Positions 26,975 through 36,461 of a DNA stretch of 64,000 nucleotides are shown here, piece after piece. The position numbers were made by a program, and so were the translations under genes. The DNA is from Flavobacterium foetidum (GTDB lineage Bacteria; Bacteroidota; Bacteroidia; Flavobacteriales; Flavobacteriaceae). The stretch lies in the NCBI RefSeq assembly GCF_004634245.1, contig NZ_SJTF01000007.1, forward strand, positions 186,001-250,000. Direction: 5' to 3'. The notes below the pieces were generated by a model. It was not told where the DNA came from. It ran no database searches and was given only the letters and a program-made list of their open reading frames with translations. Within the stretch, counting starts at the first letter, position 1. Each line of letters starts with the position of its first letter.

Positions 26975-28543
26975 CTACTCGGAAATAACTCGCTCCAATT
27001 TCTCAGAAACTGCAATTTCCTTCCCGTTTTTAAAGATTCTAAATCCTTTTCCTTTTTTATATTTTTCTCCTGTTTTATCCCAAAGAATGGTAATAATATT
27101 TCCATGATACAAAACATTATCCAAACAAAACCAATCCCATTTTTCTTGCGGAATCAACGGATTTACTTCAATTTTTTCATCAGCTCTCGGGCGTAAACCA
27201 ACCAAACCTGTAATCATTAAATCGTTGAAAGTCGAGTGATTGTAATAACGGCTTCTTTCTCTGTCGCCCATTAACCAATATCCTGTTGTTTCATCCAAAT
27301 ATTCGCCAATATAAGGTTTTCCTCTGTAATACTGCGATTGTACGTACAACTCCATTTGTTTGAAATAATCTGGTTTACCAACAAAATCCTGATTATAATT
27401 ATTGAGGACATTCGCTAACGCGGTCAAAGTCTGCGAACTTGCAAATGGCCAAATCGCACCGTCCCATTCACAAGTTCCTGTTCCGTGAGTTCTGAATCTC
27501 GGACTTCTTCTTTCCGCTGTCGTTAAACCAAACGGAGCCGAAAATCCTTTTTCCTCCCTAATCTGTTCCCATGCTTTCTCAAAACCTTTGTTTTGCTCCG
27601 GCAGATTAAAATACCACGGAATAAATCCGATTGCTTCTCGAACCTGAGCCAAAGTGTCTTTTTCCGTAAAGGTCTCAAAAAATTCGCTTTTCTGATTCCA
27701 CAATTTCGTTTCCACTAATTTTTGCAGAATATCAGCTTTTGCTTTGAATTTTGCCTCTGCTTCTTTATCGCCTCTCATAGCAGCCATTTTAGAAATCGCC
27801 ATAGCGTTTCCATACATGTAACTATTAATCGTTGGTCTTGCATTTTGAACTTTTCGTCCGCCACTTAAAGATTCTTCCATTCCGTCTTTTACATCGTGCT
27901 GCCAAAACAAACCATCCTTACGCTGACGGTCTTTTTCCCAAACAGCATAATCTGTAACCATGTCTGGATACATATCCAATAAGAATTTTTCATCCTTATT
28001 GACCAAATAACGATTGTACAAGGCATCAGCTGTCCAACTACTGAATTTATACAATTTGTTCATTGGTTTACCATCGTTTCCTCTATACCAGATTTTCACA
28101 TCTTGCTCAATGTATTTAGAATCATGAACCCATCTAAATTCGTTGATATGATGTCCTAAAGCACAAGCAATCAAATTGTATTTATCGGCGTATGAACGGT
28201 CTACCAAAAACTCAGTAATCCCGAAACCTAGCGGTGTTTTTTTGATGTGTTTTCGAGCCGTCCACCATCGATAATAATAAATCTCCTCAAAATTTTGCTG
28301 CGGACATTCAAACAGCGGAATATTCTTTTCCATCCAGGCCCACGCACTATCATTCGGAATCGCAAATTTTAAATTTTCATCTTCCATCGTATTGAAATAA
28401 TCAACATAATGTTTGAAGTTTTTTTCTTTTAAAATAACCGATTTTCCTTTTTGAGAATGGTCTACACCAGATTTGCAGCTGCTGTTTATACATGCAATTA
28501 CAACTGAAAATGCTATTATTTTATGTTTAAAATGTTGTAACAT
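26975..28543 (-). CDS. Six-hairpin (MGH1/GH63-like) glycoside hydrolase, lipoprotein
   Basis: This 522-residue protein has a short lipoprotein-like signal with candidate cysteines at 18 and 23 (VVIACINSSC). The rest looks like an (alpha/alpha)6 barrel of the MGH1/GH63/trehalase group: YRWWTARKHI, YNLIACALGHHINEFRW, YNRYLVNKDEKFL, GTGTCEWDGAIWPFASSQTL, YGNAMAISKMA, and a C-terminal NPLIPQEKWDWFCLDNV segment. GEYLDETTGYWL is the segment most like the catalytic loops of this group. The substrate is unknown, and no characterised pectin enzyme of this exact type is recalled. It is the gene directly upstream of GH78 copy 1 in the operon. Confidence 0.65.
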   Translation of the reverse strand: MLQHFKHKIIAFSVVIACINSSCKSGVDHSQKGKSVILKEKNFKHYVDYFNTMEDENLKFAIPNDSAWAWMEKNIPLFECPQQNFEEIYYYRWWTARKHIKKTPLGFGITEFLVDRSYADKYNLIACALGHHINEFRWVHDSKYIEQDVKIWYRGNDGKPMNKLYKFSSWTADALYNRYLVNKDEKFLLDMYPDMVTDYAVWEKDRQRKDGLFWQHDVKDGMEESLSGGRKVQNARPTINSYMYGNAMAISKMAAMRGDKEAEAKFKAKADILQKLVETKLWNQKSEFFETFTEKDTLAQVREAIGFIPWYFNLPEQNKGFEKAWEQIREEKGFSAPFGLTTAERRSPRFRTHGTGTCEWDGAIWPFASSQTLTALANVLNNYNQDFVGKPDYFKQMELYVQSQYYRGKPYIGEYLDETTGYWLMGDRERSRYYNHSTFNDLMITGLVGLRPRADEKIEVNPLIPQEKWDWFCLDNVLYHGNIITILWDKTGEKYKKGKGFRIFKNGKEIAVSEKLERVISE

Positions 28544-29029
28544 ATTTTAATTATTATTTTAAATCTAATTCTTTGGGCGTGTTCGTCATAGCGAATCGTG
28601 CTGACCGTTCCCCGATTCTCGATGAAAAAACGGGAGAGCTCCACTTCCATCACTCACGCAAAAGACCTTCACGTTTTCAATCTCCTGCAAGGTTTTTGAA
28701 AACCTTGTAGGTCTATATTTCATTTTTTCAACACAATCTTGTCATTTCGACCGAAGGGAGAAATCCTCGCAAGTAGCTCCCGCATGCTTGAGCAACTTTG
28801 TAGAGTTTCTTGCGAAGATTTCTCGTTCCTCGAAATGACAAACTGTACGTAAACCTAACATATTTTAAAACCCTGTTAGGTTTAATCGCAGGAATATCAA
28901 TATCATTTCAATTCTCGATTCACAATACAAACTAAACCTTCTAATTTATACCTACAAGGTTTTGAAAACCTTGCAGCAACGTCCAGAACTTTATATTTCT
29001 TATATCACTTATATGGTTTTAAAATATTT
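28544..29029. repeat. Gene-free 486 bp filled with repeats and one structured element
   Basis: In order this holds the structured element 28574-28661 (- strand), a family B hairpin (28684-28711), and family D (28739-28843, GTCATTTCGACCG ... CGAAATGACAAAC). A family C hairpin (28853-28881), family B again (28951-28976) and a family A half (28994-29016) follow. No coding potential was seen. The order resembles the gap at 17360-17762, suggesting repeated insertion of the same families at tolerant sites. Confidence 0.8.
28574..28661 (-). other. Candidate structured RNA or repeat element, copy 2
   Basis: Read on the - strand, this runs GCGTGAGTGATGGAAGTGG ... CGATTCG ... ACACGCCC, matching the ends and layout of the element at 17670-17757 (GCGTGAGGGATTGAGGCGG ... 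ACACGCCC). The middle hairpin here uses CCCG / CGGGG arms in place of the A/T-rich stem. Conserved ends with an exchanged inner stem fit a structured RNA better than a simple repeat. Confidence 0.45.
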
Positions 29030-31480
29030 TTAATTCCCAGTAAAAGTATACGTCTGCCCCGCTTTCATATTAACATCGTAAATATTGTAAGTTGGCAATT
29101 GTACTTTAGGTAATTTTGCCTCATTAGAAACAATCGGTTTCTTCACTTCCACATCATAAAACAACGGATTTGAATTTTTCCCTTTTGCTTTTTTGATTGA
29201 AGAACCTTTTAACGTATTTTCCACTTTCAATCGGCAGTTTCCTCCAATTTTTGAGTAGATTTTCAGCTCCGAAACTTTATTGTTTTTCCAGGTCATATCT
29301 ATTACAAAACCGCCTCTGGCAACTAACCCTTTTACGCTTCCATCTTTCCAAACAGCTGGTAAAGCAGGCAGTAAATGAATCGCATCTTCCTGGCTTTGCA
29401 TCAGCATTTCGGCAAAACCAGCGGTGCATCCAAAGTTACCATCAATTTGGAAAGGCTGATGTGCATCTAACATATTCGGATACGTTCCGCCGCCTTTTCT
29501 TTGGTCGGCTGTAACCAAATGCAATTGGTCCTGAATTAATTTATAGGCATGATTTCCGTCTAACAATCTTGCCCATAAATTCACTTTCCATCCCATTGAC
29601 CAGCCAGTAGATTCGTCTGTTCTGTAAATCAATGATTGTTTGGCAGCTTCAAACAATTCAGGTGTTTTGATTGGTGAAATTTGATTACTTGGATACAATC
29701 CGTACAAATGCGAAACGTGTCTGTGATTGTCTTTTGGATTATCCCAATCGTCTTGCCATTCTTGTAACTGACTGTGTTTTCCGACTTTCATCGGCGGCAT
29801 TTTTGCCAAAGCCTCGCTCACTTTTTTCACATAAGATGCATCTGGCGAAACCAATGCAGAAGCTTCCATAACATGTGTAAACAAATCAAAAATCAACTGA
29901 TTGTCCATTGTTGTTCCTGATGCGATTGTTGCTTTTCCTGTTCCTCCTGCGTGTGTGTTTTCAGGAGAACTTGATGGAACAACCACCAAATATTTTGTGT
30001 TCGGATCTATTACCATAAAATCTAAAAAGAAATCGGCGGCTCCTTTCATGATTGGATAAATTTCTGCTAAATATTTTTTATCACCTGTATATAAATATCT
30101 TTCCCATAAATCCTGACATACCCAAGCGCCACCCGTCGGCCACATTCCCGAAGCCGCTGAATCTACCGGAGCAGTTACACGCCAGATATCAGTGTTATGA
30201 TGCAAAACCCATCCACTGGCATTGTACATTGTTTTTGCCGTTTCTGCACCTGTTATGGCCAACTCTTTTGCCATTTGCACAAAAGGTTCGTGCATTTCCT
30301 GCAAGTTGGTTACCTGTGCAGGCCAGTAATTCATTTCGGCATTGATGTTGGTCGTATATTTACTGTCCCAAGGCGGTGTTACCATATCGTTCCAAATTCC
30401 TTGCAAATTGGCTGGCTGTCCGCCTGGCTGTGAACTCGAAATTAAAAGATAACGTCCGAATTGGAAATATAAAGCAGCAAGCTGTGGATCAAACTGTTTC
30501 GAAAAATCTCGGATTCTTTCGTTTGTAGGCTTCTTAGTCAATTCATTCGAACCTAAATCTAAAGCAACTCTGTTGAAGAATTTTTGGTAATACTCAACGT
30601 GAGCTTTCTTTATGATCTCAAAATCTTTTGTTTCCGCTTTCGCTAGATAGTCTTTACTTTTCGCAATTTCGTCGCCCGAAATATCCTGATAGTTTTTGAA
30701 ATTGGTTGCAATCGAAATGTACAAAATCACTTCGTCAGCTTTATTGATGCTTAAAACCCCATTGCTGGCATCTATTTGGCCTCCTTTGTTTTTAGCGCTT
30801 AATCGGCCCTGAAATTTTACTTTTCCTTTTACGCCTTCAAAGTTAGTTCCAACTCCCGAAAGTATAATCTGGTTTCCTTCTGTCGAAGCTACCGTCTTAT
30901 CAATCGGACTGTTCATGAAAACATTACAAGTAATTTGTCCCGGCTGACTTGCAGAAAGTTTGACTACAATGACCTGGTCTGAAAATGCGGTTAGAATTTC
31001 TCTTGTAAATTCAACACCGTTTACTTTGTATTTTACTTTTGCCGTAGCGTTGCTGATGTCTAAATCTCGGTAATAATCGGTATATTTCTGATGTCCGTTG
31101 AACGAAATATAAACGCTTCCAAAAGTCTGATACGGCATTCCGTCATTGGTTTGCGACATGATATCTTTGGTAGCAAAATCCTGTGCTTCATCAAATTTTC
31201 CGTCAAAAATAAGCTGTCTTACTTTTGGCAAAGCCTCGATTGATTTTGTATGTGCATTGCTGTTTGGAGAACCAGCCCAAATCGTTTCTTCGTTCAATTG
31301 CAAACGCTCCACCGCTGGGTCGCCAAAAACCATTGCGCCTAAACGTCCGTTGCCCAAAGGCAAAGCTTCGTTCCAGATTGCTGCAGGTTTATCGTACCAT
31401 AATTTTAGGTCGTTTTGAGCTGTTGCTGTTAAGGAAAAAATTCCAAAACAGATTGCCGTTATTTTAATTTTTAACTTCAT
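29030..31480 (-). CDS. GH95 alpha-L-fucosidase or alpha-L-galactosidase
   Basis: This 816-residue protein starts at 31480 with the signal peptide MKLKIKITAICFGIFSLTATAQ. The GH95 hallmark N-terminal segment is clear (LPLGNGRLGAMVFGDPAVERLQLNEETIWAG). In the (alpha/alpha)6 barrel N378 and N380 of TTNINAEMNYW, E507 of SSSPENTH and the aspartate of HQPFQIDGNFG match the family's catalytic residues. GH95 enzymes use an Asn-activated water to remove alpha-1,2-L-fucose or alpha-L-galactose. RG-II chain A ends in L-galactose, and a GH95 is known to remove it, so either sugar is possible here. Confidence 0.9.
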   Translation of the reverse strand: MKLKIKITAICFGIFSLTATAQNDLKLWYDKPAAIWNEALPLGNGRLGAMVFGDPAVERLQLNEETIWAGSPNSNAHTKSIEALPKVRQLIFDGKFDEAQDFATKDIMSQTNDGMPYQTFGSVYISFNGHQKYTDYYRDLDISNATAKVKYKVNGVEFTREILTAFSDQVIVVKLSASQPGQITCNVFMNSPIDKTVASTEGNQIILSGVGTNFEGVKGKVKFQGRLSAKNKGGQIDASNGVLSINKADEVILYISIATNFKNYQDISGDEIAKSKDYLAKAETKDFEIIKKAHVEYYQKFFNRVALDLGSNELTKKPTNERIRDFSKQFDPQLAALYFQFGRYLLISSSQPGGQPANLQGIWNDMVTPPWDSKYTTNINAEMNYWPAQVTNLQEMHEPFVQMAKELAITGAETAKTMYNASGWVLHHNTDIWRVTAPVDSAASGMWPTGGAWVCQDLWERYLYTGDKKYLAEIYPIMKGAADFFLDFMVIDPNTKYLVVVPSSSPENTHAGGTGKATIASGTTMDNQLIFDLFTHVMEASALVSPDASYVKKVSEALAKMPPMKVGKHSQLQEWQDDWDNPKDNHRHVSHLYGLYPSNQISPIKTPELFEAAKQSLIYRTDESTGWSMGWKVNLWARLLDGNHAYKLIQDQLHLVTADQRKGGGTYPNMLDAHQPFQIDGNFGCTAGFAEMLMQSQEDAIHLLPALPAVWKDGSVKGLVARGGFVIDMTWKNNKVSELKIYSKIGGNCRLKVENTLKGSSIKKAKGKNSNPLFYDVEVKKPIVSNEAKLPKVQLPTYNIYDVNMKAGQTYTFTGN

Positions 31481-31495
31481 AGTATATTTTTTTTT

Positions 31496-31737
31496 CGCCA
31501 CGAATTACACGAATTGCACTAATTTCTTTTTTAATTTTTATTTTAATTTCTCTAATTTATTTTGCCACAGATTAAAGGATTTCCACTGATTAAAAATCTG
31601 CTAGATATGCAAAATCTGCGTGAAAAAAATTTACTCTCGCAGATTTTGCAGATTAAGCAGATAAAAAAATCCTTTTAATCTTTTTAATCTGTGGCAAAAA
31701 AATAATTCGTGCGAATTAGTGAAATTCGTGGCAAACC
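31496..31737. repeat. Composite inverted repeat, families F and E
   Basis: Outer arms CGCCACGAATTACACGAATT (from 31496) and AATTCGTGCGAATTAGTG...TTCGTGGCAAA (to 31737) enclose TGCCACAGATTAAAGGATT with its complement AATCTGTGGCAAAA, and inner family E arms (CTCGCAGATTTTGCAGATT). Nearly the whole 260-bp gap is self-complementary. Confidence 0.8.
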
Positions 31738-31740
31738 TAA

Positions 31741-33159
31741 TTATTTCTTAACCTCGTAAATTTTCAGATTCTTTTCTCTGAACATTTCATATAATTTGTT
31801 GATGTCTTTCAAAGCATTTTTTGGGAGTTTTTCTCCTTTATCTCCAAAAACCAGCAACTTTTCTTTTGGTTCAATTACACAAGTCGACTCGTCGATTTCG
31901 CCTTTTTCGTTTTTCACTTTATTCAAATCTAAATTTAAATATTTCGCCATAAACGGATACAAAGCCATACGTTTTGAGATTCCGAAATCGTGTCCTTCCT
32001 TTGCAAAATGCGCATTTTCGACTAAATCTTTCTTTCCGTACAATTCGTAGGTTCTTTGGATAAAAGGAAACTCCAACTCAGGAACGGCCAATGTCCAATC
32101 TTTTCCGTCTGAAACAATTAATTGTGGTTTTGGCGCCATCATAGCTGAGATTTCGGCATTATTGGTTCCGTTTCCGCATAAGTGAATGCCGCGTCCGCTT
32201 TCGCATGGACAACCGCCTGAAAAGTGTGACGAAACCATTACAACTGGAGCCGAAACTTTCACTCTATCATCAATCGCAGATAAAAACATCGTATGCGACC
32301 CTCCGCCAGAACCTCCAGTTACACCAACTCTTGTCATATCGGCATTTTTTACAGTTGACAAATAATCCAAGAAACGAATTCCTGTTAGCAACTGAACTGT
32401 CGATGCAATACTGTTTCTGTGTGTTTCTTCTGGAAACTGCAATAACGATTCTCCCCACGCGAATAAATCGTAACCTACTACAATTGCGCCCATTTTGGCC
32501 ATCATGGCACAACGGTACTGTTCATCTTTTCTGTATCTTCCGTCACCGAAATGCCCATCAGGTGTAATAATAACCGCTGCCTTTTTGTTTAACGGATACG
32601 GTTTGTAAATCGACCCCGTTGCATAAACACCTGGCAAGATTTCCAAAGCAATATTCTCTACACTATAATCTTTGTAAATTCTCTTTGGAGTTAAAAGTGG
32701 TTTAGACTTGGGCATTGGGGGTGCCTTTTCTAATCCAAATGATGCAATCATACAAGCTTTTAACTCCGTTTTGCGTTTCTCCCATTCTTCTTTGGTCGAA
32801 TAAAGGCTTTCTAAGTAAAACAAGCGTTCTTTTCCTTTATCAACCGAAACTTTATGGTTTTCATACTTGCGTATGATGTAGGTTCCATCGGGTTGTTTAA
32901 AATACATCAATTCAAACGGCGCCAAGATATTAGTCAGCGAAAGCGGTAGATTTCCCGGTTCAATTCTCCAGTCGGCATAGTCGAGTTCTTTTCCTTTCAG
33001 CAAACCTCTGTCATCGTTGATGGTTACGTTAAAAACAGTCTCGATTTTTTTCAGTGTTTCTGATACTGGCTTTCTAAAATTCGTATCAGAAGTACTTTGC
33101 GCATTGGCAAATGTCAAAGCAAAAATGGAAACTAAGATGATGTATTTTATTTTTTTCAT
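31741..33159 (-). CDS. AXE1-like alpha/beta-hydrolase esterase with an STN-like N-terminal domain
   Basis: This 472-residue protein has a signal peptide (MKKIKYIILVSIFALTFANAQ). Residues ~30-100 (SETLKKIETVFNVTINDDRG ... GTYIIRK) look like an STN (secretin/TonB short N-terminal) domain, which is unusual on an esterase. The alpha/beta-hydrolase domain carries the nucleophile in VTGGSGGGSHT, a candidate acid in SDGKDWT and the histidine in KEGHDFG. The GGCPCESGRGIHLCGNGTNNAEI segment is typical of secreted carbohydrate esterases in this group. In a pectin locus it would remove acetyl or methyl esters. Which of the two cannot be told from sequence. Confidence 0.78.
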   Translation of the reverse strand: MKKIKYIILVSIFALTFANAQSTSDTNFRKPVSETLKKIETVFNVTINDDRGLLKGKELDYADWRIEPGNLPLSLTNILAPFELMYFKQPDGTYIIRKYENHKVSVDKGKERLFYLESLYSTKEEWEKRKTELKACMIASFGLEKAPPMPKSKPLLTPKRIYKDYSVENIALEILPGVYATGSIYKPYPLNKKAAVIITPDGHFGDGRYRKDEQYRCAMMAKMGAIVVGYDLFAWGESLLQFPEETHRNSIASTVQLLTGIRFLDYLSTVKNADMTRVGVTGGSGGGSHTMFLSAIDDRVKVSAPVVMVSSHFSGGCPCESGRGIHLCGNGTNNAEISAMMAPKPQLIVSDGKDWTLAVPELEFPFIQRTYELYGKKDLVENAHFAKEGHDFGISKRMALYPFMAKYLNLDLNKVKNEKGEIDESTCVIEPKEKLLVFGDKGEKLPKNALKDINKLYEMFREKNLKIYEVKK

Positions 33160-33450
33160 TTTGATATTGTTGTGTGTTGGGACGCTGATGACACGGATTC
33201 GCTATCGCGAAAACGCTGATTAAAACGGATTTTTTTATTATTTTTAATTGCCTCCTGCTTTAGCTGGAGGGAAATATTTTTGATTCCTAAAATTGGCTTT
33301 AGCCGAACTTAGTCATTTGGCTAAAGCCTTGTGACTTACTTTGTTTTCTTACACCTCCAGTTAAAACTGGAGGCAATTCAATTATTACGTTTTTAAAAAA
33401 AGAAAAATCCGTTTTAATCCGCGTCTTTATGAAGTAAATCCGTCCCATCC
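33160..33450. repeat. Composite inverted repeat, families G and H
   Basis: Family G arms (GACACGGATTCGC...AAACGGATTTTT near 33190-33235, and AAATCCGTTTTAATCCGCG from 33404) flank a family H element at 33250-33375 (TTGCCTCCTGCTTTAGCTGG ... CCAGTTAAAACTGGAGGCAA) with an inner GGCTTTAGCCGA / GGCTAAAGCC pair. The right family G arm runs into the 3' end of the downstream GH78 frame. Confidence 0.8.
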
Positions 33451-36227
33451 GCGTTATATATTGTGCATTCTATTGTATAAATTCCTGATCCTAATTCTAA
33501 AACAGGTTTTTGTGCTTTTTCGTTATAACCTGCTCTAACTCTTTTATTATCGATTTTTATTTCAGAATTTTTAGCAACAGGCAGTTTTAGCGTTGCTGTT
33601 GTATTCACCGGAATTTGAACGGTTAAAATAAACTTGCCTTCTTTCTTTTCCCATGAAGAAGCAATTTTTCCGTAAACCGATTGATAGTCCGCTTTCGCGA
33701 AAGTCATATCGCCAACCACTTCTGGCTGAATAAAGAAATGTTTGAAACCCGGTTTTTCAGGATCCGATTTGATTCCCGCTAAACTTTGGTAAAACCATTC
33801 TTCGATCTGACCTAACATAAAGTGATTCCACGAATTTCCTTTTCTCGGATCCCATTGTTCGGTTAAAGTGGTCAAGCCAAATTTAATCTGAAAACCATAA
33901 CCCGGCGCATCATAATGATTGTGCATTCTGTACATGGTTTCATTTTCGCCATTTTGTGCCAGAGTTTGGAATAAATAACGATTTCCAACATCTCCAGTCG
34001 TCAGTCGGTCGCCTTTTTCTTTGATGTCAGCTAAAAGATTCTGCATTACCGCATCTTTATACTGCGGTTCTACAATATCCATAAAAATCGGAACAGCATT
34101 GCTAAACTGGCTGTTTGTCCCGTATTGTTTGGTTGCTTCGTTAAAAAATTCTTTGTTGAAAGCTGTTTTAATCTCCGAAGCCAATGCATTGTATTTGTCA
34201 AAATCTTCGGTTTTTCCTAATAACTTTGCAGCTTTTGCCGTCAAATATGCTCCATAATAGTAATGAGAAGTCGCCGAAAGCGCAATCGGACTATTTTTAG
34301 AATATCCTGCAGCATGCGTTCCGTAATCGTACCAATCTCCTAATCCGTGAGAAACGATATGGTTTGTAGATTTTGTTTCTAAATAATCCACGTATTTTTT
34401 CATTATCGGAAAATATTTTTCTAATAATGAAGCGTCACCATAATATTCGTAATACATCCAAGGCAAGATTACACCTGTTACACCCCATTCTGGAGAATCG
34501 GTAAAATCACCACCGAATATTATATACTCTGGTACAATACTCGGAATCAAACCATTATCTCTTTGTGAATCTGAAATGTTCTGCATGGTTGCAGGAAGGA
34601 AAGTCTGCAGATTGTAATTGAACATCAATCCTGGACCATTCAACTGAATTTCTTCCAGCCAGCCTAACTTTTCACGTTGCGGACAATCGGTAAAAACGCT
34701 TTGGAAATTACTTTTTATCGAGTTATTTATCAGTTCGTGGGTTTTGTTGAAAATCTCATTCGAACAGGCAAAACTTCCCGCTTCTCCAGCCGAATTGTAA
34801 ATGAAATTCGATTTCAAATCAACTAAAGTTGGAAACTCTTTGTTTTTATCTTCTTTGTAATTAATATTTTCAATCTGAACATACTGATAACCATAGAAAC
34901 TGAATTTTGGCGTCCATTCTTCTGTTCCGTCTCCTTTTAAAGTGTAATCGTAATAATATGGTTTTCCAGACCTTCCCTGCGCGATTGTTCCTTCTTCATT
35001 TAATCCTTCAGCCACCCAAACACGAATCGATTGTCCTCTTTTTCCTTTTACTTTTATGGTTGGAAATCCCGAAAGATTCTGTCCCATATCAAAAACATAG
35101 AAATTAGGTTTCAGTTCTTTTACGGTTTTTACTTCGTATTGTTTCTGAATCGTAACCGGCGGAGCAGTCTGCGGTCTTAAAACTCCTTTTGGTGCTTCCT
35201 GAATCACTACTTTCTTCCAATCTCTATCTTTGAAATCCTTACGATTCCAGTCTTTTTGTTCCAAGTTGGCATTGTAATCTTCTCCCCCAAAAATACTGTT
35301 GTACGTAATCGGACTTTTGCTGTATTTCCAAGTTCCGTCTGATTTTACAATTTCTTCTGAACCGTCATTATATTTGATTTTCATTTTAAAGAATAAAGTC
35401 GGCGGGCCAAAACTCACGAAGAATTTGGTATATCTTTCGGCAAGCGTATTGTACATTCCGTTTCCTAACAAAATGCCAATTACGTTATCGCCTTTTTGAA
35501 AATCTTTTGCGCTTAATTCATAAACATTATAATTAACCGTTTTATCATAATCGGTCCAAAGTGGCGCAAATTGACTGTTGCCCACTTTTTTTCCGTTGAT
35601 AGTTAATTCATAATGTCCTAAACCTGAAATGTAAACTACAGCTTCTTTAACTACTTTTTCAATTTCGAAAGGTTTGCGAAGCATGATACTTCTGCGTGCC
35701 AAAGAATCGGAAGCATTGATAAAGGACATCTTTTTTTCTCTGTTGAAAGTTGCTGTGTGATACGTTCTTCCTTCTGGCAAATGACTGTCGGCTTTGGTAA
35801 TCGCACCAATCCAAACCGGATTTAAATCTGATTCTAACGGAGCGGTCCTAAAAAAGGCATTCTTACTCCATTTTGAAACTTTTCCTGACTGATTCCATAC
35901 TTTTACTTTCCAGAAATATTTGGTTTCGTTTTTTAACGGTTTTCCATTATAAACAATATGCAGGTTTTTATCGGTATTAACTCTTCCTGAATTCCAAATA
36001 TCTCCATCATCATTATTTAGTTTTTCTTCTGATGAAGCTACTAAAATCAAATAAGCAACTTGTGAGGCATCAGATTCTTTTGAAACCAATTTCCAACTCA
36101 ATCTCGGTTGATTCTGAACTACGGCTAATGGATTTTCAGCCATTTCTGTTGTTAAACGTACAGGCAAAATTTGTCCATTAGAAATAAATGTGACTAAAAG
36201 AAATAGTATAATTTTAAAATGCTTCAT
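33414..36227 (-). CDS. GH78 alpha-L-rhamnosidase, copy 2
   Basis: This 937-residue protein has a signal peptide (MKHFKIILFLLVTFISNGQ) and the same domain order as copy 1, with Fn3-like NQPRLSWKL, beta domain YISGLGHYELTINGKKVG, and (alpha/alpha)6 barrel. The catalytic segment is DCPQREKLGWLEE, with the predicted acid near E519. The C-terminal beta domain ends with LELGSGIYTIEC. The final ~14 residues (YNADGTDLLHKDAD) are encoded by a family G intergenic repeat, so the gene has lost its original stop or been extended. It probably still works, because the extension lies outside the fold. Its specificity relative to copy 1 is unknown. Confidence 0.9.
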   Translation of the reverse strand: MKHFKIILFLLVTFISNGQILPVRLTTEMAENPLAVVQNQPRLSWKLVSKESDASQVAYLILVASSEEKLNNDDGDIWNSGRVNTDKNLHIVYNGKPLKNETKYFWKVKVWNQSGKVSKWSKNAFFRTAPLESDLNPVWIGAITKADSHLPEGRTYHTATFNREKKMSFINASDSLARRSIMLRKPFEIEKVVKEAVVYISGLGHYELTINGKKVGNSQFAPLWTDYDKTVNYNVYELSAKDFQKGDNVIGILLGNGMYNTLAERYTKFFVSFGPPTLFFKMKIKYNDGSEEIVKSDGTWKYSKSPITYNSIFGGEDYNANLEQKDWNRKDFKDRDWKKVVIQEAPKGVLRPQTAPPVTIQKQYEVKTVKELKPNFYVFDMGQNLSGFPTIKVKGKRGQSIRVWVAEGLNEEGTIAQGRSGKPYYYDYTLKGDGTEEWTPKFSFYGYQYVQIENINYKEDKNKEFPTLVDLKSNFIYNSAGEAGSFACSNEIFNKTHELINNSIKSNFQSVFTDCPQREKLGWLEEIQLNGPGLMFNYNLQTFLPATMQNISDSQRDNGLIPSIVPEYIIFGGDFTDSPEWGVTGVILPWMYYEYYGDASLLEKYFPIMKKYVDYLETKSTNHIVSHGLGDWYDYGTHAAGYSKNSPIALSATSHYYYGAYLTAKAAKLLGKTEDFDKYNALASEIKTAFNKEFFNEATKQYGTNSQFSNAVPIFMDIVEPQYKDAVMQNLLADIKEKGDRLTTGDVGNRYLFQTLAQNGENETMYRMHNHYDAPGYGFQIKFGLTTLTEQWDPRKGNSWNHFMLGQIEEWFYQSLAGIKSDPEKPGFKHFFIQPEVVGDMTFAKADYQSVYGKIASSWEKKEGKFILTVQIPVNTTATLKLPVAKNSEIKIDNKRVRAGYNEKAQKPVLELGSGIYTIECTIYNADGTDLLHKDAD

Positions 36228-36239
36228 TTCTTATTGTTG

Positions 36240-36460
36240 AGATTAGTACACGAATGACACGGATTTACTTCGTAAAGACGCGGATAAAAACGTTTTTTTT
36301 CTTTCTAAAAATATAAAATCCGTGTTAATCCGCGTCTTCGCGGTAGCAAATCAGTTCCATCCGCGTTCTTTTTTTCGCCACGAATTACACTAATTTCTCG
36401 AATTTCTTTCTAAGTCAAATAAAAAAATTCGTGCAAATTCGTGCAATTCGTGGCAAGCTA
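36240..36460. repeat. Composite inverted repeat, families G and F
   Basis: Family G arms (ACACGGATTTACTTCGTAAAG at 36258 onward, answered by AATCCGCGTCTTCGCGGTAGC near 36330) are followed by a family F pair (CGCCACGAATTACACTAATT from 36376, answered by AATTCGTGCAATTCGTGGCAAG to 36455). Between the two GH78-side genes this fills the gap entirely. Confidence 0.78.
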
Positions 36461-36461
36461 A

